From contig NZ_PISE01000044.1 of assembly GCF_002835805.1 (NCBI RefSeq), forward strand, positions 1 to 64,000: a stretch of 64,000 nt of DNA, given 5' to 3'. Position numbers and translations under genes: made by a program. Under the pieces are notes generated by a model, which made no database searches, was not told where the DNA came from, and was given only the letters and a program-made list of their open reading frames with translations. This stretch comes from Niallia nealsonii. Lineage in GTDB: Bacteria > Bacillota > Bacilli > Bacillales > Cytobacillaceae. This document shows, piece by piece, positions 29,336 to 38,496 of the stretch; within the stretch, counting starts at the first letter, position 1, and each line of letters opens with the position of its first letter.

Positions 29336-29995
29336 TCAACGAGCACCTTCTCCTGTTAAAATGACTTTTACAGTTTTAGCCAAGATTTTCATTTCCAAAG
29401 AAAACTTCAAATTAGATATGTACTCTAAATCGTATTTCAGCTTCTCTTTTGGCGTAATATTATATCCGCCATTAACTTGTGCCAATCCAGTTAAGCCTGG
29501 TTTTACTGCCAATCTATTAGAAAATCCAGCTATTTCTCTATCAAACTTCGCTGTAAAACATGGCCTTTCTGGTCTTGGTCCAATAATAGACATATCTCCT
29601 TTTAAAACACAAAGCAGCTGCGGCAGTTCATCAATCCTTGTTTTACGGATAAAACTCCCTATTTTAGTAACTCTAGGATCATTTGCCTCTGCCCATTTTG
29701 CACCGTCTTTTTCCGCATCTAATTTCATGGAACGGAGCTTGATTAAATAAAAATACTCTCCCTTTCTTCCTACCCTTTGTTGTATATAGAAGGGAGATCC
29801 AGGTGTTTCTAACACAATTAAAACCGCAAATAATACAACAATAGGAGCTGCAATAATTATGCCAAGTGATGCTAAAAGAAAATCTAGTATTCTTTTCACC
29901 CATAAGTAATATTCAACTTGTTTAGAAATCAAAACCTGGGATCCTTGAACAATGGAATATTCATGAAAAATATTAAATCTCTTGTCCCCGCTCAT
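29336..29995 (-). CDS. Undecaprenyl-phosphate sugar-1-phosphate transferase (initiating transferase)
   Basis: The first gene of the operon encodes the bacterial sugar transferase that loads the first sugar-1-phosphate onto undecaprenyl phosphate. It has one membrane segment (about 32-60), then YLIKLRSMK, the DELPQLLCVLKGDMSIIGPR motif with RPERP, and KPGLTGLAQVNG. This is the short EpsL/WcaJ C-terminal form of about 219 residues. Of three in-frame starts (GTG 30004, ATG 29998, ATG 29995) the last is best spaced from GAGGTG. Confidence 0.93.
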   Translation of the reverse strand: MSGDKRFNIFHEYSIVQGSQVLISKQVEYYLWVKRILDFLLASLGIIIAAPIVVLFAVLIVLETPGSPFYIQQRVGRKGEYFYLIKLRSMKLDAEKDGAKWAEANDPRVTKIGSFIRKTRIDELPQLLCVLKGDMSIIGPRPERPCFTAKFDREIAGFSNRLAVKPGLTGLAQVNGGYNITPKEKLKYDLEYISNLKFSLEMKILAKTVKVILTGEGAR

Positions 29996-30128
29996 CATGC
30001 TCACCTCGTAGATATGGTTAATGTAGTGGCCAACCTTGTTTATTAGTATATTCTGAATTTATGTAGTGAACGTTGAGAAAAAATGAAGGAATGGTAAATG
30101 TTTGTAAATATTATAAATTAACAAAAAA

Positions 30129-30155
30129 AGCGATCATTAATAAATGACCACTTTT
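30129..30155 (-). terminator. Terminator after the 149-residue hypothetical gene
   Basis: On the minus strand GTGGTCATT pairs with AATGATCGC (two wobble pairs) and is followed by TTTTTTTG. Confidence 0.55.
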
Positions 30156-30169
30156 CAACAACTATATAA

Positions 30170-30619
30170 TTACTGCTCCAGTTTGTTTGCTAATACAATA
30201 TTAAACTTTACCTGGTTATCTACCTTTTCTATATTGCTTATTTCCCAATTTTTCGCAAGCATGTTTTTCAACAGTATAAAATCTTCATTGGGAAGAAGTA
30301 TATTCATTAAAATAATGCCGGCATCCATATAATCTATTCTTTCTGCTAAATGAAATTTCAAGCGAAGCCATTTTTTTAACGTTCCTTTTGTAAAAAACAC
30401 TATTTCATATTTCCCTGCTATTACTTGTTCTATTTTCTGTGGATTACTTTGATAATAGTTAATCAAAGTATCCCAATCTGGCATCCCTCTTCCACAATTG
30501 GCTAAAAAGATTTTATCTCTTTTTTGAAGCGCTTTCAAAATTTCCCGATTAAAATATCCCTGATTTCTGATCTGTTCAATCATAATAGCATAATTTAGTG
30601 GAATTTTTGTCCGTTCCAT
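30170..30619 (-). CDS. Conserved-looking hypothetical protein, 149 residues
   Basis: I do not recognise this protein. It is soluble-looking and rich in charged residues, with no signal peptide or membrane segment. It holds a single Cys in FLANCGRGMPDWDTL and a long helical N-terminus (ALQKRDKIF). It has a good ribosome binding site (GAAGGGAG, ATG seven bases on) and its own terminator, so it is probably a real gene. It precedes the exopolysaccharide operon on the same strand by 175 bases, which might hint at a link, but nothing in the sequence shows a function. Confidence 0.65.
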   Translation of the reverse strand: MERTKIPLNYAIMIEQIRNQGYFNREILKALQKRDKIFLANCGRGMPDWDTLINYYQSNPQKIEQVIAGKYEIVFFTKGTLKKWLRLKFHLAERIDYMDAGIILMNILLPNEDFILLKNMLAKNWEISNIEKVDNQVKFNIVLANKLEQ

Positions 30620-30914
30620 GCATCTTCTCCCTTCACCAAAATATTTACTACTTATTTATTCACTTCCTGCTGCATATATACCTTCTATTCTATTTATTTT
30701 CATGCTGATTAAATATATATTTTTACAGGCTGTCCTTAATCAAATAAAAACAGGTATTTAACCTAAATCTCTATTTTTTCAAATAATCCCTCATAAGATC
30801 AAAGGAGAGATAAATCTTTTATTCACCTCGATTAAGATGATTGCTCTAAGGGTATATTGTAATAATGTCTAAAACGCGGGACGATATCTTTTAATAATGA
30901 AGGAGAGGATCTTT

Positions 30915-31604
30915 ATGAAAATTACTTACCATGGCCAATCGACCATCCAAATTTCCACTACCAGCAAATCCCTAATTATTGATCCATTTATTAGCGGAAA
31001 TGATGCTGCGACAATAACGGCAGAAGATATTAAAGTAGATGCAGTTTTGTTGACTCATGCCCATATGGATCATATTTTAGATGCTGCCCCAATCGCAAAA
31101 GCAAATAACGCTCCAATTGTCGCAAACCCTGAATTAGCTGCCTACATGTCATGGAAAGGAGTAGAAACCATTGGCATGAATATAGGAGGCACGCTTGATT
31201 TAGAATTTGCGACTGCAAAAATGACACATGCTTTTCATAGTTCTGGAATTATTGATGAAGAGAATCAACAAATTTTATATGGCGGAATGCCAGGCGGCTT
31301 TATTATTGAAGCAGAAGGTAAAACCATTCTTCATGCCGGGGATACAGGGCTTTTTAGTGACATGAAAATGATCGGTGAAAGACATTCTATTGATATTGCT
31401 TTTATTCCAATCGGCGACCATTTCACAATGGGTCCAGGAGATGCTTTGCAGGCTGCCAAATGGTATAATGCTAAACTCATTATTCCTATCCACTACAATA
31501 CATTTCCAATCATTCAACAAGACGTGGAAGCGTTCATCAGTAAACTAAAGGAACATGGATTAAAAGGTAAAGTACTTCATGTTGGGGAAACTATCGAGCT
31601 TTAA
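30915..31604 (+). CDS. ytkL: Metal-dependent hydrolase, UPF0173/YtkL type
   Basis: A beta-lactamase-fold hydrolase of 229 residues. Metal-binding features are [11 protein letters not shown] (the HxHxDH motif), [10 protein letters not shown]-like histidines (MTHAFHSS), [13 protein letters not shown] and IPIHYNTFP near the C-terminus. It matches the YtkL/UPF0173 family in length and motif order. I start at ATG 30915 (AAGGAGAGGATC upstream) instead of 30897. Its physiological substrate is unknown. Confidence 0.9.
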   Translation: MKITYHGQSTIQISTTSKSLIIDPFISGNDAATITAEDIKVDAVLLTHAHMDHILDAAPIAKANNAPIVANPELAAYMSWKGVETIGMNIGGTLDLEFATAKMTHAFHSSGIIDEENQQILYGGMPGGFIIEAEGKTILHAGDTGLFSDMKMIGERHSIDIAFIPIGDHFTMGPGDALQAAKWYNAKLIIPIHYNTFPIIQQDVEAFISKLKEHGLKGKVLHVGETIEL

Positions 31605-31620
31605 AAAATTCGTATACAGC

Positions 31621-31674
31621 AAAAAGGGTTGTAGCTTTTCCCCTGATAACAGCGGAAAAGCTACAACCTTTTTT
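31621..31674. terminator. Bidirectional terminator between ytkL and trhO
   Basis: A perfect stem of about 20 bp (AAAAAGGGTTGTAGCTTTTCC with its complement at 31654-31674) separates two converging genes. Confidence 0.92.
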
Positions 31675-32638
31675 AAATGACATGGCTTTCTTCTTCTAAT
31701 GCAGCGACTCTCTTTGCTACTTCTTCTGGAGTCATATCATTTGCCTTCACATATAAATTCCATGGATGTGTACGACACTCATGACTGCAGCTTTTCATAT
31801 ATTTCTCCTCATTTTCCGGTAAACAAAGCATTTTTCTATTGCATTCTGGATTTGCACAGTTAACATAACGTTCACAAGGCTCTCCTGTAAAAATATCTTT
31901 TCCAACAACAACATGTTCCACTCTGTTTACTGGTACACTAATTCTTTCATCGAACACATAGCATTGCCCATCCCATAGTTTTCCTTGTATCTCTGGATCT
32001 TTTCCATAAGTTACAATTCCACCATCTAACTGTGATACATCTTCAAACCCTTCTCTTATTAACCATCCTGAGAATTTTTCGCAGCGCACTCCACCTGTAC
32101 AATAAGTTAAGATTTTTTTGCCTTCCAACATCTCTTTATTTTCTTGAATCCATTGCGGCAATTCTCGAAATGTTTCTATCTCTGGTTTAATTGCTCCTCG
32201 AAAATGTCCTAAATCGAACTCATAATCATTTCGGGCATCAATTACTACTGTGTCTGGATCCTGCAGCTGCTCAAAAAATTCTATCGGCTTTAAATGTTTT
32301 CCTGTTAATTGTAATGGATCAATATCTTCCTCTAAGCTTAGATTTACTAGCTCTTTTTTATACTTTACATGCATTTTTTTAAAGGCATGACCTTCCGCCT
32401 CATCTATTTTAAAGATAGTATCATAAAAACGAGGATCTTCTCTTAGTGCGTCCATATATTGTTCTGTCTGCTCAAATGTTCCTGAAACAGTTCCATTAAT
32501 CCCTTCCTTGGAAACTAGAATTCTCCCTAGCAATCCTAATTCTTTACAAAAAGCTAAATGCTCCATTGTAAATTCTTCGGGATTCTCAATTGTTACATAT
32601 TTATAATAAAGCAACACTCTATATGCTTGGTTCTCCAT
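31673..32638 (-). CDS. trhO: tRNA uridine-34 hydroxylase, rhodanese-domain protein
   Basis: TrhO hydroxylates wobble uridine in tRNA, the first step of 5-methoxyuridine formation in Bacillus subtilis (there called YbfQ). The 321-residue protein has the N-terminal UPF0176 domain ([13 protein letters not shown]), a rhodanese domain with the active-site loop [12 protein letters not shown] near residue 180, and a C-terminal zinc-ribbon-like region with paired cysteines ([21 protein letters not shown]). Length and domain order are normal. Confidence 0.92.
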   Translation of the reverse strand: MENQAYRVLLYYKYVTIENPEEFTMEHLAFCKELGLLGRILVSKEGINGTVSGTFEQTEQYMDALREDPRFYDTIFKIDEAEGHAFKKMHVKYKKELVNLSLEEDIDPLQLTGKHLKPIEFFEQLQDPDTVVIDARNDYEFDLGHFRGAIKPEIETFRELPQWIQENKEMLEGKKILTYCTGGVRCEKFSGWLIREGFEDVSQLDGGIVTYGKDPEIQGKLWDGQCYVFDERISVPVNRVEHVVVGKDIFTGEPCERYVNCANPECNRKMLCLPENEEKYMKSCSHECRTHPWNLYVKANDMTPEEVAKRVAALEEESHVI

Positions 32639-32736
32639 AATTACAACATCCTATTCTATACTTTTTTTGCACTATGTTAATCATACAACAAATATAAGAA
32701 TAGGAAAAACCCATTGCTTTATTTTACAAAATATAC

Positions 32737-32776
32737 TAAAAAGACGGATAATCCTTGTATGGATATCCGCCTTTTC
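32737..32776. terminator. Terminator downstream of the DUF975 gene
   Basis: AAAAGACGGATAATCC pairs with GGATATCCGCCTTTT with minor mismatches and has A/T-rich flanks on both sides. Confidence 0.75.
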
Positions 32777-32782
32777 TTCAGA

Positions 32783-33460
32783 TTAAAGAAGTTCTTTTTC
32801 TTCATCCTTTTTATCAGCGATAATTTCATTATAAAATGCTGCCATAGTTGCACTGTAATAAGGTACGAACCATAAAAAACCAATTCCTAATGAGATTAAA
32901 CACAATATTCCCCAACCAATAAAACTAAGTTGCAGCAAAAAATATTTCCACTTGTATCCAACCATTCTTTTTCTGCTTTCCGTTATTGCTTCCAAAACAG
33001 TATATTCAGGATGGTCTTTTAATAGGTAAAATGTTTGAGAATAAGCTAATCCTTTTATAATTCCAGGAATAAGTAATAATAAAGACCATAAAAATACAAA
33101 AATCCCTTGCACAATAGATACCCATATCAGCTTTAAAAAGACTTTCCAATCTTTATAGACAAAAAATATTTCTTCTAACTTCGGAAGACTGCCTCTTACT
33201 AAATTCACGTAAAACCATATGACGCCTATTCCTAAAGGAATTAAAATAATACTTATCAGTAAGCTGACAAGGGATGCAGCAAGAGGGGTTTGATCTGTGT
33301 CTTGCATCACCCAATTAGTAAAACCGCCACTTAAAGGGATTTCAAAAACGAGAGGCAAACCTGCATTGATAAGAAATACGATAAATGTCACTGCTACCCC
33401 AAGACCCCAATATCCTTTTAATGATAACCTTGCTTCTTTCTTTAATGCCGAAATGCTCAA
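32783..33460 (-). CDS. DUF975 family membrane protein
   Basis: A 225-residue integral membrane protein with about five or six membrane segments. The N-terminal LKKEARLSLKGYWGLGV and the later LKDHPEYTVLEAITESRKRMVGYKWKYFLL are typical of the DUF975 family found across Firmicutes, whose function is not established. I start at TTG 33460 because AGAAGGAGGAG precedes it; the longer frame adds about 25 basic residues with no ribosome binding site. Confidence 0.82.
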   Translation of the reverse strand: MSISALKKEARLSLKGYWGLGVAVTFIVFLINAGLPLVFEIPLSGGFTNWVMQDTDQTPLAASLVSLLISIILIPLGIGVIWFYVNLVRGSLPKLEEIFFVYKDWKVFLKLIWVSIVQGIFVFLWSLLLLIPGIIKGLAYSQTFYLLKDHPEYTVLEAITESRKRMVGYKWKYFLLQLSFIGWGILCLISLGIGFLWFVPYYSATMAAFYNEIIADKKDEEKELL

Positions 33461-33602
33461 ATTGCAACTCCTCCTTCTATGATGAATATATCCTACCCTC
33501 CTGCTTTTACACTTACCTTCTATACTTATTTTCATTTTTAATAATTATTCCAAGCCTTTTTAAGTTTAAAACGCTCATTTCTTCTTATGATAAGTGTTTC
33601 CT

Positions 33603-34508
33603 TTAGAGATTTTGAGGATTAGGATTAGAATTAACTTTTATTTGTCTCTTATGAAAATATGTAAAAAGATAACAGCCCGCTATTACCACTGCACTGCCAA
33701 CGCCTTGTATCCAGGTCATCTTCTCTCCTAAAAATAAAAAAGCAAGAACGGCAGTAAAAATTGGATTGAAGTTTAAAAAAACTCCGCTTGTTGTTGCACC
33801 TAATTTCTGTACACCGATATTCCACAATACCATACATACTACTGTTGAAACTATTCCTAAATATAAAATGGATTGAATGAATTTTCTATTTACATCAATA
33901 ATTTCAAAATCAGCAAAATTAAAAGGAAACATCAGCATAATTCCAAATAAGCCAGAATATAAAGTCGACATTAGCGGACTTACATCATAACTCATTGCCC
34001 ATTTGCTGCAGATAGAATATATTCCCCAAATACATACTGCACCAATCATATATAAATCTCCTATATTAAACTGAAAGGATAATAAGGAAAAAAGATTGCC
34101 TTTTGTCAGTACTAATAGCACTCCTGAAAAAGATAAAAACATTGATCCCATCTGTAGAATATTAATCTTTTCCTTTAAAAAAAGAAAAGAGCATACAGCA
34201 ATAGAAATGGTATTTAACGTTGAGATTAATCCTACATTTGTTGCCGATGTTTTTTCTAATGCAAAAAATTGTAGAAGATTAAAAATAAAAACCCCTGTCG
34301 CTCCCATTAAAATCAATGGTAGTATTGCTTCCTTTGGAGGATATAGTTTTTTTTCTTTCCACCATACAATTGGAAGCAGCGTCAACACTCCAATAATCCA
34401 TCTTAAACTTGTTAAAGTCATGGGAGAAGCATGACCTACAAGAGATTTTCCAAGTACAAAATTCCCTCCAAATAAAAAGCTCGTTAACAGTAGCAACAAA
34501 TATGGCAT
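33603..34508 (-). CDS. EamA/DMT family transporter
   Basis: A 301-residue protein with ten predicted membrane segments in two EamA repeats: LLLLTSFLFGGNFVLGKSLV at the N-terminus, SLRWIIGVLTLLPIVWWKEK, ALEKTSATNVGLISTLNTI in the first half, and LGATTSGVFLNFNPIFTAVLAFLFLGE in the second. Such carriers export amino acids or other metabolites; the substrate is unknown. Monocistronic, with GGGAGATAA upstream of the ATG. Confidence 0.87.
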   Translation of the reverse strand: MPYLLLLLTSFLFGGNFVLGKSLVGHASPMTLTSLRWIIGVLTLLPIVWWKEKKLYPPKEAILPLILMGATGVFIFNLLQFFALEKTSATNVGLISTLNTISIAVCSFLFLKEKINILQMGSMFLSFSGVLLVLTKGNLFSLLSFQFNIGDLYMIGAVCIWGIYSICSKWAMSYDVSPLMSTLYSGLFGIMLMFPFNFADFEIIDVNRKFIQSILYLGIVSTVVCMVLWNIGVQKLGATTSGVFLNFNPIFTAVLAFLFLGEKMTWIQGVGSAVVIAGCYLFTYFHKRQIKVNSNPNPQNL

Positions 34509-34642
34509 TCCATTATCTCCCTATAAAAAAGTCATTTTCCTATTTATAAATCTAGTACTCTACAAATATCTTATCATTATTCTCTTAAAATCTAAATGGC
34601 TTAAATAATGAAATAGAAACAACTTAATCGCATTTTGCAAAC

Positions 34643-34687
34643 AAAAAACGATTGCAAATTTTCAATCAAACAAAGCAACCGTTTTTT
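34643..34687 (-). terminator. Terminator of the DUF3231 gene
   Basis: AAAAAACGATTGC (34643-34655) pairs with GCAACCGTTTTTT (34675-34687) apart from one wobble position; on the minus strand it ends in a T-run. Confidence 0.65.
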
Positions 34688-34759
34688 AGCCTGTCAATTA
34701 TAAAAACATTCCGCTTTCTAAAAAAAAGCTATGTAATCTTTTTTTATTTTATATTACTT

Positions 34760-35785
34760 TTAATGGAACTCGCTTTTTTTATTTTTAACCAATGTAGTTC
34801 GGTCTAATATTCCTGGCGGTTGTTCTAACCAACTGTTTTTTATCATAAGATCTGCTCCACCTTTAGCATATTGAGCTATCTCAAAGGATAAACGTTCATA
34901 GTTTATGGCCAAATCGCTTCTTTGGCTTGCCCCTGCTGCTGCTGAATAATTTCCTATTCCAGCTGCACTTAATAAACTCATATGAAACATTATCAGTTTA
35001 TCTGAAAAAGTTGGGATAGTAGAGTTTGTTATTCCTATATCAGCTGACATTGGACTTTGCAAATTCTCTTCCAATAGAGTATTCATAAAGATTTTTATAT
35101 GCTTTTGGGCTATTTCCTTTCCTTGCATCATAAATTGCTGTACATCTTTGTTGGCAGATGTTTGAGCAAATGCCAAACTAATTTTAGATCCTACATTATT
35201 TGTTTGTGTATTCATAAATAGATGGGAAATTTCAATAGAATTTAGTGGACGTTTTTTATGAAAAAAATGAAATCCACTTAAATAGCTATTACTATCCACA
35301 TAATCTTTTGTTTTCGGTACAAGAATATAGGGGGAACGAACTATTAAACCCTTGCTTATAAGTAAACTTGTGCTTTTTCTAAATAATTTAGAAGTATCAG
35401 CAAGCCCATTTGTGAATATTTCAACGATATCTTCCCGCACGCTCATGGAAAGAAGTCCACTAAATGCTAGAAGACCCGCCTTTGCCATATGATTTATATA
35501 AAATAAACAAAACGTATCTGTAAATAACGCAGGAGCTTCTAAATTTACATCATTTTTGGAAAATCCGTATGGTTTTTCATATGTATCCTTCTTAAATATG
35601 GTAGCCAGATGATCTACTTGCTTTATAGAAATGGTTAAAGCTAGATCAATAACTGCTTTTATTTCTGAATCTTCTATATGTTTTTTCATATGACTTAATA
35701 TACATACAGACATGCTGTTATTCATATAAGAAGTCCAAATACAAGCTATTTCCGATGAAGTAAGCTTTACATTTGAATCGTGCAT
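34760..35785 (-). CDS. DUF3231 family protein
   Basis: A 341-residue protein made of two related helical halves of about 160 residues. The first begins LTSSEIACIWTSYMNNSMSV, the second LNSIEISHLFMNTQTNNVG; each then has a helical region resembling a ferritin-like bundle. DUF3231 proteins are almost confined to Bacillaceae, with no settled function; a link to spores has been suggested by distribution only. I start at ATG 35785 after GGGGGG; the longer frame begins 15 bases earlier without a site. Confidence 0.82.
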   Translation of the reverse strand: MHDSNVKLTSSEIACIWTSYMNNSMSVCILSHMKKHIEDSEIKAVIDLALTISIKQVDHLATIFKKDTYEKPYGFSKNDVNLEAPALFTDTFCLFYINHMAKAGLLAFSGLLSMSVREDIVEIFTNGLADTSKLFRKSTSLLISKGLIVRSPYILVPKTKDYVDSNSYLSGFHFFHKKRPLNSIEISHLFMNTQTNNVGSKISLAFAQTSANKDVQQFMMQGKEIAQKHIKIFMNTLLEENLQSPMSADIGITNSTIPTFSDKLIMFHMSLLSAAGIGNYSAAAGASQRSDLAINYERLSFEIAQYAKGGADLMIKNSWLEQPPGILDRTTLVKNKKSEFH

Positions 35786-35963
35786 AAATAAACCCCCCAC
35801 TAAAAAGTAATCACCTGTACTCTATTATTTACATATTTTTTATAATTATCCCTTAAGAGATAAGAAGCAAAAGTACTTATTCACATGAAAAATCGGTTGA
35901 TTTTAGTGGGGGATATTTTGAAAAAAGCTGACTAGAAAATAAAACTATTTTTCCCGCGTTTTC

Positions 35964-36851
35964 TTATATACTGTCTGCTACAAAAGCAGATTGCATACCT
36001 GCTACTTTTGTAGTTGCTTTAAATAATCCACCTGACAATGGATACTTCTCTAACTGCTCCTCACTCATACCTGTTCTTGCTGTTGTAATATACAACTCTT
36101 GCAAATTCCCCCCTCCAAACGTGCAAGATGTAACATTTAAAACTGGCAATTCGATATCTTCTAATTTCTTGTTTGTATTAGGATTCCACCTAGATACCTT
36201 CGAACCACCCCAATGTGCAATCCAAAGCATTCCCTCCTGATCTATCGTCATACCGTCAGGAAACCCTTCTTCATCAGAAAAATCAACTACTTCCACTGCT
36301 TTTCCTAATATAGCCGTATCAAGGGCGAACTCATAACGAAGTACCTTTTGTGTTGGTGTATCAATATAATACATATAGTTATTATTTTTATCCCATGCTA
36401 AACCGTTGGAAGTACTAATATTGTCTAATTTCTTAGTAAATTCTCCGTTCGTATCTAGACAATACAATGCTCCTTGTTCTTTCTCTTCCTTTTTGTTCAT
36501 CGTACCAATCCAAAATCGGCCATATGCATCACATTTTCCGTCATTTGTTCGATTATCAGGCAAATTCCTCTCTATTTCTGTTATTAATTGAAGCTCTTCT
36601 GTTTGTTCTTGCAAATAAAACAAGCCCTTTTCCAGCGCCACAATTAGCTTATCCTTATTTAAAGTTGGAACAACGGCACTGACTTGTTGATCCAGTACTA
36701 TTTCTTTATTTTCACCTGTTGTTGGGTTAAATGCACAAACTTTTTCCCCTTCAATATCCACCCAGTAAAGTATTCCGGTTCTCGCATCCCAACATGGACC
36801 TTCACCTAGCTCTGCCTTTGCATCTAATACTAATTCGATTTTTTCTGTCAT
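35964..36851 (-). CDS. SMP-30/gluconolactonase/LRE family protein
   Basis: A six-bladed beta-propeller lactonase of 295 residues: the N-terminal AELGEGPCWDARTGILYWVD with the metal-binding Glu, NRTNDGKCDAYGRFWIGTM with the metal-binding Asn, STSNGLAWDKNNNYMYYIDT with another, and DGMTIDQEGMLWIAHWGGS with the catalytic Asp. Homologues hydrolyse sugar lactones such as gluconolactone. The ATG at 36851 is chosen since AAAGGGAG precedes it. No sugar-metabolism neighbours are present, so the substrate is open. Confidence 0.9.
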   Translation of the reverse strand: MTEKIELVLDAKAELGEGPCWDARTGILYWVDIEGEKVCAFNPTTGENKEIVLDQQVSAVVPTLNKDKLIVALEKGLFYLQEQTEELQLITEIERNLPDNRTNDGKCDAYGRFWIGTMNKKEEKEQGALYCLDTNGEFTKKLDNISTSNGLAWDKNNNYMYYIDTPTQKVLRYEFALDTAILGKAVEVVDFSDEEGFPDGMTIDQEGMLWIAHWGGSKVSRWNPNTNKKLEDIELPVLNVTSCTFGGGNLQELYITTARTGMSEEQLEKYPLSGGLFKATTKVAGMQSAFVADSI

Positions 36852-36910
36852 TTTTCCACAACTCCCTTTCTTCTCCATATGATATTCATATTATTCACAC
36901 TATATCCTCT

Positions 36911-36949
36911 ACCATAAAAAGAAAAACCTCTTCATTAAATAATGAAGAG
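36911..36949 (-). terminator. Terminator of the ykuNOP operon
   Basis: On the minus strand CTCTTCATTA and TAATGAAGAG form a perfect 10-bp stem followed by GTTTTTCTTTTT. It lies about 180 bases beyond the ykuP stop; repeat copy B fills the space between. Confidence 0.75.
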
Positions 36950-36950
36950 A

Positions 36951-37112
36951 CAGAGTGTGGAAAAATTTCCAACGTGAAAATTCAGGCTGAATGAAAAATT
37001 ATAACTACCGTAGGAATTCCCCTTTTCGAGGAGCAGCCTTACCCTTATTTAGGTAATGAGCATCGCAAAAAAGGGGAGTGGCAAAAAGAGCGAACGTTTT
37101 GCAGAGGCGAAT
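36951..37112 (+). repeat. Intergenic repeat family 1, copy B
   Basis: About 160 bases that align block by block with the element at 21329-21487: CAGAGTGTGG start, TTCAGGCTGAATGAAAAA, GAGGAGCAGCCTTACC followed by AGGTAATGAG, and GCGAACGTTTTGCAGAGGC near the end. It abuts the ykuP terminator hairpin at its CAGAGT end and lies in the 3' untranslated region of ykuP, in opposite orientation to that transcript. Confidence 0.7.
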
Positions 37113-37125
37113 CCTCTATTTGAAC

Positions 37126-37584
37126 TTACACCTTATTGCTTATTTTTGCGCCTTTCAATGTTTCCTTGACATACTCGAAAATCTCCTCCTCCTCTTCTTT
37201 ATCTGGAGCCATTTCTATTCGAAGAGGTTCTGCTACAACAATGGCTCCACGATTTATTAGAATCTCCTTTAAGCGATCTAGTGCTCCACAGAAGTGTTCA
37301 TAACTTCTGTCACCTGATCCAAACAAAGCAAAATGCTTGCCGTCCCACCGCTCACCTTGTAAACCATCCACCATATCGAGACACTCCTCTGGAAAATCCC
37401 CCTCTCCCCATGTATACAATCCTAGATATACCAGATCATAATTCTTAACCTGCTCCATCGTATAGATATCCGGTATTTCCATTATGTCTGCTGAATAATT
37501 TTTCCTATGTAATCCTTCTACAATACAATCAGCAATTGCTTCTGTATTTCCAGACATAGTTGCATAAATAACAGCTATTTCCAC
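37126..37584 (-). CDS. ykuP: Short-chain flavodoxin YkuP
   Basis: A 152-residue flavodoxin: the FMN phosphate-binding loop is TMSGNTEAIADCI near residues 10-21, followed by LGLYTWGEGDFPEE (the 60s loop with Trp) and FGSGDRSYEHFCGALD (the 90s loop with Tyr). It is the third gene of a Fur-controlled operon laid out like Bacillus subtilis ykuNOP, where YkuN and YkuP are low-potential electron carriers replacing ferredoxin in iron shortage. GTG start after GGGAGGG. Next to nif genes it may also supply electrons to NifH; that is inference. Confidence 0.9.
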   Translation of the reverse strand: MEIAVIYATMSGNTEAIADCIVEGLHRKNYSADIMEIPDIYTMEQVKNYDLVYLGLYTWGEGDFPEECLDMVDGLQGERWDGKHFALFGSGDRSYEHFCGALDRLKEILINRGAIVVAEPLRIEMAPDKEEEEEIFEYVKETLKGAKISNKV

Positions 37585-37602
37585 AAAAATATCCCTCCCC
37601 TT

Positions 37603-38496
37603 TTAATGTATCTTTTTCGTATTATTTGATTTTAGTTGAATCCATTTACTTTCTTCGGAACCCGCGAACATTAAATCTTCATTTACATATACTCCCCCAA
37701 AACAATGACCTCGGATAGTATCAAAGGGAATCATTTCATTTTTTAAATAGTCGCCATAATAAACTCTTGAATATCCATATTTATCTTTACTAGAACAAGC
37801 AAATATTTTCCCTTCAGAAATGAATACATCTAAGAAGGCATGTTCATTTATCGTCTGTGCAAATTTCTTCCAATTAGAAAAGGTTTTTCCAATCCTTTTA
37901 TTCACTTCCACACATCCGTTAAATGTTGAACAAGCTCCTTTTGCAATACAAATCATTTGTTTATCTATATAAATGGAAGATATCATTGTGGCGTTCTCTT
38001 CTTTGATCCTTATTAAACAGTTCGTATCTAGATTATATTCCCACAATCCCCCATTTTCTTTGTGGATTTGTGTTCCGATATAAACAGTATTTTCCTCTAT
38101 AGCGAGCGAACGAATAATAGGCTTTTTTTTTAAATGTTGAAAGGGCTGTATCGTTCTCCATGTTTTTCCGTAATTTTCTGAAAAAAATAAATATGAACCA
38201 GCATGTGTCACTATCAGTCCATAATCATTTCCTGTAATTCCCCATAGCCTTTGTGAAGTTGGAAAAGCTGATTCTACCCAACTATCATTTTTTTGATTAT
38301 ATCGAATGATTTTTCCATGTTCCCCCACCCCAAATAAATAGTTGCCAATTACTTTAAAATGATAAATGGAGTAAGAAAGTGGATACTTTAGCTTCCATTC
38401 TCCATTGATAAAGGAATATATCCCTCTATCTTTTATCGAAAAAATAAAACAACCTGTTGATAAACTTACAACAGCAGTAGCACCTTTAGTAAACAT
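37603..38496 (-). CDS. ykuO: YkuO-like protein, probable beta-propeller
   Basis: This 297-residue protein lies between two flavodoxin genes, as ykuO does in Bacillus subtilis, and the function is unknown. The sequence shows repeated short beta-strand units (GIYSFINGEWK, GKIIRYNQKNDSW, NGGLWEYNLDTN) and one Asp-box-like motif, SENYGKTWRT, typical of BNR/sialidase-type propellers. It has no clear signal peptide, so it is probably cytoplasmic. Its ATG lies inside the last codons of ykuN (11-base overlap), so translation is coupled. The tie to flavodoxins is by position only. Confidence 0.75.
   Translation of the reverse strand: MFTKGATAVVSLSTGCFIFSIKDRGIYSFINGEWKLKYPLSYSIYHFKVIGNYLFGVGEHGKIIRYNQKNDSWVESAFPTSQRLWGITGNDYGLIVTHAGSYLFFSENYGKTWRTIQPFQHLKKKPIIRSLAIEENTVYIGTQIHKENGGLWEYNLDTNCLIRIKEENATMISSIYIDKQMICIAKGACSTFNGCVEVNKRIGKTFSNWKKFAQTINEHAFLDVFISEGKIFACSSKDKYGYSRVYYGDYLKNEMIPFDTIRGHCFGGVYVNEDLMFAGSEESKWIQLKSNNTKKIH

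Noticed and set aside
29253-29750. 165-residue rightward frame over the sugar transferase and flippase genes
   Set aside because: Antisense to two well-supported genes; composition is that of a shadow frame.
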